Source of the DNA: an uncultured Allobosea sp.
GTDB taxonomy: Bacteria > Pseudomonadota > Alphaproteobacteria > Rhizobiales > Beijerinckiaceae
Direction of reading: 5' to 3'
NCBI RefSeq assembly: GCF_945957345.1
Contig: NZ_CAMFKW010000019.1
Span: 1 to 64,000, forward strand
Length of the DNA: 64,000 nucleotides
In this document: one piece after another, positions 39,259 through 47,447 of the stretch
How the letters are laid out: every line of letters starts with the position of its first letter
Position numbering within the stretch: the first letter of the stretch is position 1
Translations under genes and position numbers: made by a program
The notes under the pieces: model-generated
Databases searched by the model: none
Told to the model about the DNA's origin: nothing
Seen by the model: the letters and a program-made list of their open reading frames with translations, nothing else

Positions 39259-40275
39259 TCAGGCTTCGTCGCCCCGGCCAGCCCCGCGCCAGCCGCCGAG
39301 ATCGCCAGCGACATCGGACAATGTCGGCGGGGTAGCCTCGACGAAGGGCAAGGGCCGGCAGACCGCGAGCGCAGCAAGCCCGATCCGGGCCGTCAGCATG
39401 CCGTTGATCACGCCCTCGCCGAGCTTGGCCGAGAGGCGCGCGGCAAGCCCCTGCCCGACCACTTGCTGGATCACGGCATCGCCCGCCGCCATGCCACCCG
39501 TAAGCACGAGATGGTTCATCACCTGCCGCGCCAGACGGAGCAGGCCGAGCGTGCCGGGCCGCCCGGCATAGATGCCGGCGATGGAGCGCAGCAATCGCGC
39601 GCAGGCGACCAGCACGAAGATCACATCGACCAGCGCCCGCGGGCTCACCGCCGTGACCAGCGAGACCCGCCGTGCCGCCTGCGCGATCTGGGCCGTGGCG
39701 AGCGCATCGAGCGGGGCAAGCAGGCTGCGCTCCGCCACCGTCAACACGTCGCGCGCGGCGAAGAGCTGCGGGAGCGCCTCCTGCAAGGCGGCACGGCCCT
39801 GCGCCGTCTGCGCCCGTCCCTTGTAGAGCGAGACGAGTTCGCCCGCGATGGCCCGGCCCTCGTCGGGCGTGCCGGTCGCCAGAGCCGCGACGGCGCGCTC
39901 GCGCAAAGCCTCCACCTTGCGCTCGCGCAGGATGTCGCGCAGCACCCGCGCCAGCATGACCAGCAGCGCCAGCGCCGCGACGGCCGCGCAGGCCAGCGCG
40001 GCATAGCCCAGCGCCGGATTCTGGCTCATCAGCGAGCGGATGGTGTTCTCGGCCCAGACTCCGGCCGCCAGCGCCAGGAAGCCGGACAAGCCGGCCACGA
40101 ACAGCGAGCCCCAGGAGAAGCCGCGCTTGGCTTTGATGGGAACTGCCGGCGCGGCGGCATCGATTGGCTCGCTCTCCGGCATGATCGCGAGATCGCCCTG
40201 CCGCAGCGGAGCCTCGCCGAGCGGCTCGCCCGGCTGAGCGTTGTCGAGGCGGATCGCGCGCGGCGCCTTGCTCAT
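39259..40275 (-). CDS. YcjF family membrane protein (TIGR01620/DUF697)
   Basis: 338 aa. Two N-terminal membrane helices (about residues 54-76 and 88-108) precede the DUF697 domain with the conserved LVDVIFVLVACARLLRSIAGIYAGRPGTLGLLRLAR region (read as RALVDVIFVLVACARLLR and IYAGRPGTLGLLRLARQV). YcjF and the P-loop protein YcjX form a stress-linked pair widespread in proteobacteria; their function is not settled. It lies 13 nt downstream of the ycjX-like gene on the same strand. Confidence 0.88.
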   Translation of the reverse strand: MSKAPRAIRLDNAQPGEPLGEAPLRQGDLAIMPESEPIDAAAPAVPIKAKRGFSWGSLFVAGLSGFLALAAGVWAENTIRSLMSQNPALGYAALACAAVAALALLVMLARVLRDILRERKVEALRERAVAALATGTPDEGRAIAGELVSLYKGRAQTAQGRAALQEALPQLFAARDVLTVAERSLLAPLDALATAQIAQAARRVSLVTAVSPRALVDVIFVLVACARLLRSIAGIYAGRPGTLGLLRLARQVMNHLVLTGGMAAGDAVIQQVVGQGLAARLSAKLGEGVINGMLTARIGLAALAVCRPLPFVEATPPTLSDVAGDLGGWRGAGRGDEA

Positions 40276-40288
40276 CGCGAAACCCCGT

Positions 40289-41734
40289 TCATGCCAGCTT
40301 GTCGCCGATCAGGAATTCCAGCGCACGGTCGAGGCGGATCTGCGGCGGCGGCTTGAGGCGCCCGCCCGCGTCGGCTGCGACCAGCGGCGGCCGGAAGCGT
40401 GGCGCCCGCACCTGCCAATGCACCTTGGGATCGAAGATCGCTTCGGGCCGCTCCGGCAATTCGCCGGGGAAGATCGCCGCTTCCGCGACGCCGTCGAAGA
40501 CCTGCCCGTCGATCGTCTCGCCCGCTTCCGGAACGCCGGCGATGGCCGGCAATTCCTCGCGCCCTTCCTTGATCCGGACCTCATGCGTCGCCCTGACCGC
40601 AGCCAGCGCCATCGCTTCCACCGTTGCGCCGGCTCCTTGTGCCCGCGACAGCGCCCGCCCGACCAGATGCGACATCACCGCCGCCAGCCGGTCGTGGCTC
40701 GAATGGTGGATATGATCGGCCTTGGTCGCGGCGAAGAGCACGCGCTCGATCCGCGGTGCGAACAGGCTCGTGAGCCAGGAATTGCGCCCGACCGAGAAGG
40801 CCGTGAGCGCCTGCCCCAAGGCGGTTTCAAGATCGGCGAGGGCCGGTGCCCCGGCATCGAGCGCAGCGAGAACGTCGACCAGCACGATCTGCCGGTCGAG
40901 CCTTGCGAAATGATCGCGGAAGAACGGCGTCACCACGACGCGCTTATAAGCCTCGAACCGGTCCGCCATCAGCGCCGCAAGCGTGCCCGGCCGTACGTCC
41001 CGATCATGGCCGAGATCGAGCGGCGCGAAGGTCAGGGCGGGTGACCCCTCGAGATCGCCCGGCATCAGGAAGCGCCCCGGCGGCGTCACAGCCACGGCCT
41101 CCGGATCGGCACGCAACCGGGCGAGATAGCCCTTGAACAGATCGCTCGCAGCTTCCGCCGCAAGCTCATCCGGTGCTCCGTCCGGGTTCCGCCCAGGCAA
41201 GTCGGCAAGCCACTCCGCCGCAGCCTCGCGCCGATGGGCTTTGCGAGCGTCAGCCACCGCCTGCGCCGACCATGCCTTGTAGTCCTGCCCGATCAGCGCG
41301 AGATCGAGCAGCCACTCGCCGGGATAGTCGACGATGTCGAGCGTCAGCGTCGCCGGCCCCTTGAACCAGCCGGCGGCCCGCTCGTAATCGATCTCGACCC
41401 TGAGCTCCGAGATGCGCCGCGTCGATTCCGGCCAGCGCCGGTCCTGCCCGTTCATGGCGGCGCGATGCGCCTCGTAAGGAAAGCGCGGCACGTCCGGGTC
41501 GGGCTGCGGCACCAGACGCACGCGGGCGATCCGCCCCTCGGAGGCAGCCTTCAGCACCGGCAGCTTCGCCCCCTCGATCAGGTTCTGGATCAGCGCGGTG
41601 GTGAAGACCGTCTTGCCCGAGCGCGACAGTCCGGTGACGCCGATCCGCAGGCGCGGGCGCGCAAGCCCCAGCAGACTGTCCCCGAAGGCAAGCGCTGCGT
41701 TGCGAGCGCTGTCGAGATAGGAGGTATCGCTCAC
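40289..41734 (-). CDS. YcjX family P-loop NTPase (DUF463)
   Basis: 481 aa. Walker A is GLSRSGKTVFTTAL near residue 38, followed by DIVDYPGEWLLDLALI, the G3-like element of this family, and VLFAATKADHIHHSSH, a TKxD-type element. It is a dynamin/GTPase-like ATPase of unsettled role, usually paired with YcjF. The GTG at 41732-41734, 13 nt after the SixA stop, gives the family N-terminus; a longer frame would overlap the upstream gene. The order sixA-ycjX-ycjF suggests one operon. Confidence 0.9.
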   Translation of the reverse strand: MSDTSYLDSARNAALAFGDSLLGLARPRLRIGVTGLSRSGKTVFTTALIQNLIEGAKLPVLKAASEGRIARVRLVPQPDPDVPRFPYEAHRAAMNGQDRRWPESTRRISELRVEIDYERAAGWFKGPATLTLDIVDYPGEWLLDLALIGQDYKAWSAQAVADARKAHRREAAAEWLADLPGRNPDGAPDELAAEAASDLFKGYLARLRADPEAVAVTPPGRFLMPGDLEGSPALTFAPLDLGHDRDVRPGTLAALMADRFEAYKRVVVTPFFRDHFARLDRQIVLVDVLAALDAGAPALADLETALGQALTAFSVGRNSWLTSLFAPRIERVLFAATKADHIHHSSHDRLAAVMSHLVGRALSRAQGAGATVEAMALAAVRATHEVRIKEGREELPAIAGVPEAGETIDGQVFDGVAEAAIFPGELPERPEAIFDPKVHWQVRAPRFRPPLVAADAGGRLKPPPQIRLDRALEFLIGDKLA

Positions 41735-41747
41735 GGCGCCGCAGCGC

Positions 41748-42275
41748 TCATTCGTCCGGCCCCTCACCAAGTGATCCAGGCGTGACGAAGCGATCGAGCC
41801 GGCCTTCGCGCGCCGCGACCGCGTACCAGTGCTCGACCGCGAAATCGATCACAGCAAGCCCGCAGGTCGGGTATTTCTGGCTCATCCGCGCCGAGGCGTA
41901 GCGGTCACCATGGCCGGTCAGCAGATGGGCCAATTCCTCGAAGCCGGGATTATGGCCGATCATCAGCAGCGTGCGGACTTCGCCCTCGACTTCCTGCACG
42001 ACATCCAGCAGGCGCTCGACCTTGGCCTCGTAGATGCGCGGCTCGTATTGCGTCGCCGGCTTCTCGGGCAGCATCGGCGCGACCATCTCCCAGGTCTCGA
42101 CCGTGCGCTTGGCCGGCGAGATCAGCACGAGATCGGGCAGGAGCAATTCATCGGCAAGATAGCGCCCCATCACCGGGGCGGCCTCGCGTCCGCGCGCCGC
42201 GAGCGGCCGGTCGCGATCGGCCACACCCGTGGGCCAGTGGGACTTGGCATGGCGCAGAAGCATGAGGCGTCGCAT
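41748..42275 (-). CDS. Histidine phosphatase family protein (SixA-like)
   Basis: 175 aa. The RHG-type motif LMLLRHAKSHWP is at the N-terminus, with the second catalytic His in LLMIGHNPGFEELAHLL and the conserved SPAKRTVETW. SixA-type enzymes remove phosphate from phosphohistidine proteins such as HPt domains or PTS components. The presence of a cell-cycle phosphorelay in this genome makes such a role possible but this is speculation. It is the first gene of the sixA-ycjX-ycjF run. Confidence 0.9.
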   Translation of the reverse strand: MRRLMLLRHAKSHWPTGVADRDRPLAARGREAAPVMGRYLADELLLPDLVLISPAKRTVETWEMVAPMLPEKPATQYEPRIYEAKVERLLDVVQEVEGEVRTLLMIGHNPGFEELAHLLTGHGDRYASARMSQKYPTCGLAVIDFAVEHWYAVAAREGRLDRFVTPGSLGEGPDE

Positions 42276-42319
42276 GGAGAGAACCTAGCGATGACGGAGC
42301 CGATTTGCGAGGGGCAGTC

Positions 42320-43165
42320 TCAGCGACTCTCGCGCCGCGCCATGAAGGCGAGCTTCTCGAACAGCGAGACGTCCTGCTCGTTCTTGAGCAGCGCTCCGTG
42401 CAGCGGCGGGATCAGCTTGCGCGGATCGCGCTCGCGCAGCACCTCCGGTCCGATATCCTCGGCGACAAGCAGCTTCAGCCAGTCGAGCAGTTCGGAGGTC
42501 GAGGGTTTCTTCTTGATGCCGGGCACCTCGCGCACCTCGAAGAACAGGCGCAGAGCCTCCTCCATCAGGCGCTTCTTGATGCCGGGGAAATGCACCTCGA
42601 CGATGGCCTGCATCGTCTCGGCATCGGGGAAGCGGATATAGTGGAAGAAGCAGCGGCGCAGGAACGCATCCGGCAATTCCTTCTCGTTGTTGGAGGTGAT
42701 GATCATCACCGGCCGCTGCGCCGCCTTGATCGTCTCGCCAGTCTCGTAGACATGGAATTCCATGCGATCGAGTTCCAGCAGCAGGTCGTTCGGGAATTCG
42801 ATATCGGCCTTGTCGATCTCGTCGATCAGCAGCACCGGGCGCACCGGCGCCTCGAAGGCCTCCCAGAGCTTGCCGCGCTTGATGTAGTTGGCGATGTCGG
42901 AGACGCGGGGGTCGCCGAGCTGGCTGTCGCGCAGGCGGCTCACCGCGTCGTATTCGTAGAGGCCCTGCTGCGCCTTGGTCGTCGACTTGATGTGCCAGGT
43001 AATCAGCGGCGCGCCGAGCGCCGCCGCGATCTCTTCGGCCAGCACCGTCTTGCCGGTGCCGGGTTCGCCCTTCACCAGCAGCGGACGCTCCAGCCGGATC
43101 GCGGCATTGACGGCGACGGTGAGGTCCTCTGTCGCGACGTAGTTTTCGGTGCCGGCAAAGCGCAT
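42320..43165 (-). CDS. MoxR-family AAA ATPase
   Basis: 281 aa. Walker A GEPGTGKT (residues 33-40), Walker B VLLIDEIDKAD, sensor-1 MIITSNNEKELPDAFLRRC and arginine-finger region fit MoxR/RavA-type ATPases, which act as chaperones inserting metal cofactors or maturing enzymes, usually beside a VWA protein. No VWA gene is adjacent: the neighbours are sixA and a CPA2 antiporter. The CoxD subgroup matures the Mo/Cu site of CO dehydrogenase; a CoxL-like gene lies 11 kb away. Confidence 0.92.
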   Translation of the reverse strand: MRFAGTENYVATEDLTVAVNAAIRLERPLLVKGEPGTGKTVLAEEIAAALGAPLITWHIKSTTKAQQGLYEYDAVSRLRDSQLGDPRVSDIANYIKRGKLWEAFEAPVRPVLLIDEIDKADIEFPNDLLLELDRMEFHVYETGETIKAAQRPVMIITSNNEKELPDAFLRRCFFHYIRFPDAETMQAIVEVHFPGIKKRLMEEALRLFFEVREVPGIKKKPSTSELLDWLKLLVAEDIGPEVLRERDPRKLIPPLHGALLKNEQDVSLFEKLAFMARRESR

Positions 43166-43381
43166 GGACGGTCCTTCTGAACGATTGGCGGGACGCTATC
43201 CCATTCGTCTCGCGCGCGGAAACCGCTTTTTCGCCGGGGGCATCTTAGCCCTCTCGCCTAAAGGCTCGCACCGCAAGGCGAATTTCTGCCGGTCATGACG
43301 ATTCCAAGGTTGTGCTGCGCCGCCGCAAACCGCAAGAATTGCAGACGCATCCCGCAAGCCCTCGAATCGCAAGGCAGCCCT

Positions 43382-45175
43382 TTGGCCGGCACAGTCGACC
43401 CTTCCGTCTACAAGGATGCCGTCGTCGTGCTCGCGACGGCCGGCGTGGTCGTGCCGCTGGCCAAGAGCCTCAAGGTCAACTCGATCATCGCCTTCGTCGC
43501 CTGCGGCGCCCTGCTCGGCCCGTTTGGCCTCGGCGGGCTGGTCTCCAAGGTCCCGCTGCTGAGCACGATCACCGTCTCGAATGCCGAGGCGCTCGCCGGG
43601 CCGGCCGAGCTCGGCGTCGCTTTCCTGCTTTTCGTCATCGGGCTGGAGCTCTCCTTCGAGCGTCTGATGACGATGAAGCGCCTCGTCTTCGGCCTCGGCC
43701 TCGGACAGGTCGGGTTCTGCGCCGCCGCGATCGGACTTTTCGCCTATGCGCTCGGCCAGCCGGCGGCGGCCGCCCTCATCATCGGCTTTGGCCTCGCCCT
43801 GTCCTCGACGGCGATGGTGGTCGAATTGCTGGCGGCGAAGAAGCGGATGACGACCTCGGCCGGTCGGTCCAGCTTCGCGATCCTGCTGTGCCAGGACCTG
43901 GCCGTCATCCCGCTGCTGTTCCTGATCAGCGTGCTCGATTCGCAGAACGGTTCGGGCTCCCTGCTCGCCGGCCTGGCGCAGGCCTTCATCCAGGCTTTCG
44001 TCGCGATCGCCGTCATCGTCGTCATCGGCCGGCTGGCGCTGCGCCCGCTCTTCCGGCTGGTCGCCTCGACCGATTCGACCGAGAGCTTCATGGCAGCGAC
44101 GCTCTTGACCGCGCTCGGCACCGGCCTGATCGCCGCCACCGCCGGCCTGTCGATGGGCTTGGGCGCCTTCATCGCCGGGCTGCTCCTCGCCGAGACCGAG
44201 TTCCGCCGCGCCATCGAAGTCACGATCGATCCGTTCAAGTCACTGCTGATCGGCGTCTTCTTCCTCACCGTCGGCATGGGCGTGAATCCGGCCGATATCG
44301 CGGCCCATCCCTTCGCCATCGTCGGCGGGGCGATCGGCCTCGTCCTGGTGAAGGGCGCCCTCATCTTCGTGCTGGCCCGCCGGTTCCGGCTCGCGCCTGC
44401 GACAGCGCTGGAAACCGCGATCATGGTCGCGCCCGGCGGCGAATTCGCCTTCGTGCTGCTCAATGCCGCGACAGGCGCCAAGCTGATCGACCCCGGCGCC
44501 ACCAGCATCGTCCTGACTGCAGTCTCACTCACCATGGTCGCCCTGCCGCTGCTGGCACGGGTCGCCCGCAACCTCGCCCAGAAGCTCGCTACCCCCGTGG
44601 CTCTGCCCGACGAGGCTGCGGTCCTGCCGCCGGACGACCATGCGCCCCGCGCCATCGTCGTCGGCGGCGGACGCGTCGGCCGGCTCGTCGGTTCGATGCT
44701 GGACGAGCACGGGAAGTCCCATATCGTCATCGACTCCGATGCGACGCTGATCACGGCGCAGCGTCGCGCCGGCCGCCCGGCCTATTACGGCGATGCGACC
44801 AAACCCGAATTCCTGCGCCTGTGCGGCCTGGAGGAAGCGACGGCGCTGATCGTGACGATCGACAATTCGCGCGCCGTCGATGCCATCGTCCTCGCCGCCC
44901 GCTCGCTGCGGCAGGACATCGTCATCGTCGCCCGCGCCCGCGACGCGGCGCATGCCCGCCATCTCTACGAGATCGGCGTCAACGACGCGGTGCCCGAAAC
45001 CATCGAGGCCAGCCTGCAATTGTCGGAAGCCGCGCTGGTCGGGCTTGGCGTGCCGATGGGCCTCGTCATCGCCTCGGTTCACGAACGGCGCGACGGCTTC
45101 CGCGCCCAGCTCAAGCCGGCAGGCGCCGCGGCAGCACGCGCCCTTCCACGCCACGCCCGCTCGCGAAGGCTGTAA
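43382..45175 (+). CDS. CPA2-family cation:proton antiporter with RCK/TrkA-N domain (KefB/YbaL-like)
   Basis: About 597 aa. Twelve to thirteen membrane helices (from VVVLATAGVVVPLAKSLKV to VLTAVSLTMVALPLLARV) with the conserved GFGLALSSTAMVVELL and AAGLSMGLGAFIAGLLLAETEF are followed by a cytosolic Rossmann domain (AIVVGGGRVGRLVGSMLDEHG). It exchanges K+ or Na+ for H+, gated by NAD(H) or glutathione adducts. I favour the TTG at 43382 (LAGTVDPSVYKDA) with AAGG upstream; an in-frame ATG at 43295 would add 29 atypical residues. The 3' end overlaps the convergent glycosyltransferase by 65 nt. Confidence 0.88.
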   Translation: MAGTVDPSVYKDAVVVLATAGVVVPLAKSLKVNSIIAFVACGALLGPFGLGGLVSKVPLLSTITVSNAEALAGPAELGVAFLLFVIGLELSFERLMTMKRLVFGLGLGQVGFCAAAIGLFAYALGQPAAAALIIGFGLALSSTAMVVELLAAKKRMTTSAGRSSFAILLCQDLAVIPLLFLISVLDSQNGSGSLLAGLAQAFIQAFVAIAVIVVIGRLALRPLFRLVASTDSTESFMAATLLTALGTGLIAATAGLSMGLGAFIAGLLLAETEFRRAIEVTIDPFKSLLIGVFFLTVGMGVNPADIAAHPFAIVGGAIGLVLVKGALIFVLARRFRLAPATALETAIMVAPGGEFAFVLLNAATGAKLIDPGATSIVLTAVSLTMVALPLLARVARNLAQKLATPVALPDEAAVLPPDDHAPRAIVVGGGRVGRLVGSMLDEHGKSHIVIDSDATLITAQRRAGRPAYYGDATKPEFLRLCGLEEATALIVTIDNSRAVDAIVLAARSLRQDIVIVARARDAAHARHLYEIGVNDAVPETIEASLQLSEAALVGLGVPMGLVIASVHERRDGFRAQLKPAGAAAARALPRHARSRRL

Positions 45176-46223
45176 GCGTCGTGGCAGCCGGAGTTTCCGG
45201 CTCGCGCGGGAAATAGCCGGCCTCACGCGCCACGCGCCGGATATGCCCATAGAACTGCGCCGCGCTCGCCGCCCAGCTATGGCGCGCCGCGAATTCGAGG
45301 CAGGCCTCGCGCGGCACCCTGAGCGCCCGCATGGCGGCGCTGCGCAGATCCTCGTCCAGCACCGCGGCCCCGCTGCCGGCAAAGACGTCGCGCGGCCCCT
45401 GCACCGGGAAGGCGGCAACGGGCAAACCGCTCGCCGCCGCTTCCAGCAAGACTATTCCGAAGGTGTCTGTCAGGCTTGGGAAGACGAAGACATCCGACGA
45501 CGCATAAATCCCCGCCAGCTCCTCGCCCTCCTTCAGGCCGAGGAAGCGGGCCTCGGGAAAGGCCCGTTCGAGATCGGCCCGCGCCGGCCCGTCGCCGACC
45601 ACGACCTTGCTGCCTGGCAGCTTGAGCGACAGGAAAGCCTCGACATTCTTCTCGACTGCGACGCGGCCGACATAGAGGAAGATCGGCCGCGGCAGGTCGA
45701 GCAGGCTCTGCGGGCGCGGATGGAAAAGGCTGAGATCGACGCCCCGCCCCCAGCGCACCAGCTTCTCGAAGCCCTGCTGGCGCAGTTCTTCCTCCACCGT
45801 CCCGGTGGAGACCATCACGGCGGCCGCAGGACCGTGGAAGCGGCGCAGCAGCCGATAGCTCCAGCTCTCGGGTATCGGCCAGCGTGCCGCGATATATTGC
45901 GGGAAGCGCGTATGGTAGCTCGTCGTGAACGGGCGCTTCTGGGCAAGGCACACCGCCCGCGTCAGCCAGCCGATCGGCCCCTCCGTCGCGATATGGATAT
46001 GATCGGGCGCGAAATCGGCGATCCGCGCGGCAAGCGTCCGGCGCGTCGCCAGCGCCAGCCGGATATCGGGATAGCTCGGCAGGCCGACCTGATGGAAGCC
46101 TTCCGGCGTCAGCGCGTGGGCCGTGATGCCGAGGCCAGGCGCCGCCGCGATCATCTGCTCCAGCGAGCGCACGACGCCGTTGACCTGCGGCCGCCAGGCA
46201 TCGGTCGCGACCAGCACGCGCAT
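45111..46223 (-). CDS. Glycosyltransferase family 4/1, Agt-like (lipid glycosyltransferase)
   Basis: 370 aa GT-B enzyme. N-terminal VLVATDAWRPQVNGVVRSLE (residues 3-22) is the SqdX/PimB-like start; C-terminal elements are GVDLSLFHP, FLYVGRVAVEKNVEAFL and the donor-binding VLLEAAASGLPVAAF. Its ATG overlaps the stop of the metallophosphoesterase gene by 1 nt. This gene pair resembles plcP-agt, in which Agt adds a sugar or uronic acid to diacylglycerol released by PlcP during phosphate starvation. The exact sugar is unknown. Confidence 0.82.
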   Translation of the reverse strand: MRVLVATDAWRPQVNGVVRSLEQMIAAAPGLGITAHALTPEGFHQVGLPSYPDIRLALATRRTLAARIADFAPDHIHIATEGPIGWLTRAVCLAQKRPFTTSYHTRFPQYIAARWPIPESWSYRLLRRFHGPAAAVMVSTGTVEEELRQQGFEKLVRWGRGVDLSLFHPRPQSLLDLPRPIFLYVGRVAVEKNVEAFLSLKLPGSKVVVGDGPARADLERAFPEARFLGLKEGEELAGIYASSDVFVFPSLTDTFGIVLLEAAASGLPVAAFPVQGPRDVFAGSGAAVLDEDLRSAAMRALRVPREACLEFAARHSWAASAAQFYGHIRRVAREAGYFPREPETPAATTLTAFASGRGVEGRVLPRRLPA

Positions 46224-47053
46224 CACGCGGCCTCGATCAGGTCCCGGACCGGAGCCGGCCGTGCCGGCACTGATACAGGCACCGCAGGCGTCGTGTTCAA
46301 CCGGCCCTGCGGCCAGCGGATCAATTCGAAGCGACCGTCCTCGTGCTCGACGAAGGCGGTGCAGCTTTCGACCCAGTCGCCGGTATTGATATAGGTCAGG
46401 CCCTCGATCTCGCGCTGGGCGGCATGGTGGATATGGCCACAGATCACGCCGTCGGCCTTGTGGCGGCGCGCCTCGGCGGCAAGGCAGGTCTCGAACTCGC
46501 CGATATAGTTCACGGCATTCTTGACCTTGGCCTTGGCCCAGGCCGAAAGCGACCAGTGCGGCAGGCGCAGGACACGGCGCACCCGGTTGATCGCCATGTT
46601 GAGCGCGAGCGCGACCGTATAGGCCCAGTCGCCGAGCAGCGCGAGCCATTTGGCATTGCGCACGACGAGATCGAACAGGTCGCCATGGATGACGAGCATG
46701 CGCTTGCCGTCGGCCGCCTCGTGGACGATCTCGTCGACCAGCGTGATGCCGCCGAACTGCAGGCCGGTGAAGTCGCGCAGGAAATCGTCGTGATTGCCGG
46801 TGACGTAGATCAGCTTCGAGCCCTTGCGCACCTTGCGCAGCAGCTTCTGGATCACGTCGTTATGAGTCTGCGGGAAATACCAGCCGCTCTTCAGCCGCCA
46901 GCCATCGATGATGTCGCCGACGAGATAGATCTGCGGCGCATCATAGGCGCGCAGGAACTCCAGCACGAGATCGGCCTGGGCCCCACGGGTGCCCAGATGC
47001 AGATCCGAAATGAAGATGCTGCGGACCCGCTTGGTATCGTCCTCGTCGCTCAT
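46223..47053 (-). CDS. Calcineurin-like metallophosphoesterase, PlcP-like (annotated elsewhere as LpxH-type)
   Basis: 276 aa. Five metallophosphoesterase motifs are visible: FISDLHLG, YLVGDIIDGWRL, YVTGNHDDF, LVIHGDLFD and CGHIHHAAQ. Proteins of this subfamily are often labelled UDP-2,3-diacylglucosamine diphosphatase, but the Sinorhizobium member is PlcP, a phospholipase C that turns phospholipids into diacylglycerol under phosphate limitation. The WVESCTAFVEHEDGRFELIRW end fits that group in my memory. I chose the ATG at 47051-47053, since the longer frame runs into a palindromic repeat. It is coupled to the glycosyltransferase. Confidence 0.85.
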   Translation of the reverse strand: MSDEDDTKRVRSIFISDLHLGTRGAQADLVLEFLRAYDAPQIYLVGDIIDGWRLKSGWYFPQTHNDVIQKLLRKVRKGSKLIYVTGNHDDFLRDFTGLQFGGITLVDEIVHEAADGKRMLVIHGDLFDLVVRNAKWLALLGDWAYTVALALNMAINRVRRVLRLPHWSLSAWAKAKVKNAVNYIGEFETCLAAEARRHKADGVICGHIHHAAQREIEGLTYINTGDWVESCTAFVEHEDGRFELIRWPQGRLNTTPAVPVSVPARPAPVRDLIEAA

Positions 47054-47147
47054 GCCGGAAAGCCCCTGCTGCTGCGATGCGAGGGCCGTGTGTCTGATTT
47101 GCGTTGCGCTTTGATGACGGCGCGGCCAATCCGTGCTCAGGGTATAA

Positions 47148-47410
47148 GAGCCTCCGACAAAATCCTGAGGGGTCTCGATGGGCATTGGAGGAGCCGAATG
47201 CCAGGAGGAGCGCGCAGCCGATATCCATCGATATCGGCAAGTCGCTCCGACGCCGCAGGCGGCCCTCCAAAGCCCACCTTCGGCGCCGGGAATTCGACCG
47301 CCCGCGGCGTCGCGGCGCTTGCCGATACCAACGGTATCGGCTTCACCCCGCTCCTGGCGGAGCGGACGAATTGCCGGCGTCGAGACCCCTCAGGATTTTG
47401 TCGGAGGCTC
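47148..47410. mobile_element. 263-bp near-palindromic element with 30-bp perfect terminal inverted repeats (MITE-like)
   Basis: The ends 47148-47177 and 47381-47410 are perfect inverted copies over 30 bp, beginning GAGCCTCCGACAAAATCC. Inside lie two similar hairpins placed symmetrically, 40 nt from each end: GCCGATATC/GATATCGGC (47218-47239) and GCCGATACC/GGTATCGGC (47321-47341). Both are followed inward by diverged GACGCCGC-GGCGG. So the two halves are inverted, partly decayed copies of one another. TAA flanks both ends (47145-47147 and 47411-47413), a possible 3-bp target duplication. No transposase is encoded. It fills most of the 394-bp gap before the SDR gene. Confidence 0.75.
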
Positions 47411-47447
47411 TAAGCCTCGAACACCTCCACGCTGATCGGAGACCATC

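Noticed and set aside
47054..47147. Possible Pho box upstream of the PlcP-like gene
   Set aside because: Only one CGTCAT-like half-site was found; the second half does not fit the rhizobial consensus, so no operator is claimed.
47178..47435. Small ORFs within the gap before the SDR gene
   Set aside because: They are translations of the palindromic element and are mirrored on both strands; no ribosome site or family is seen.
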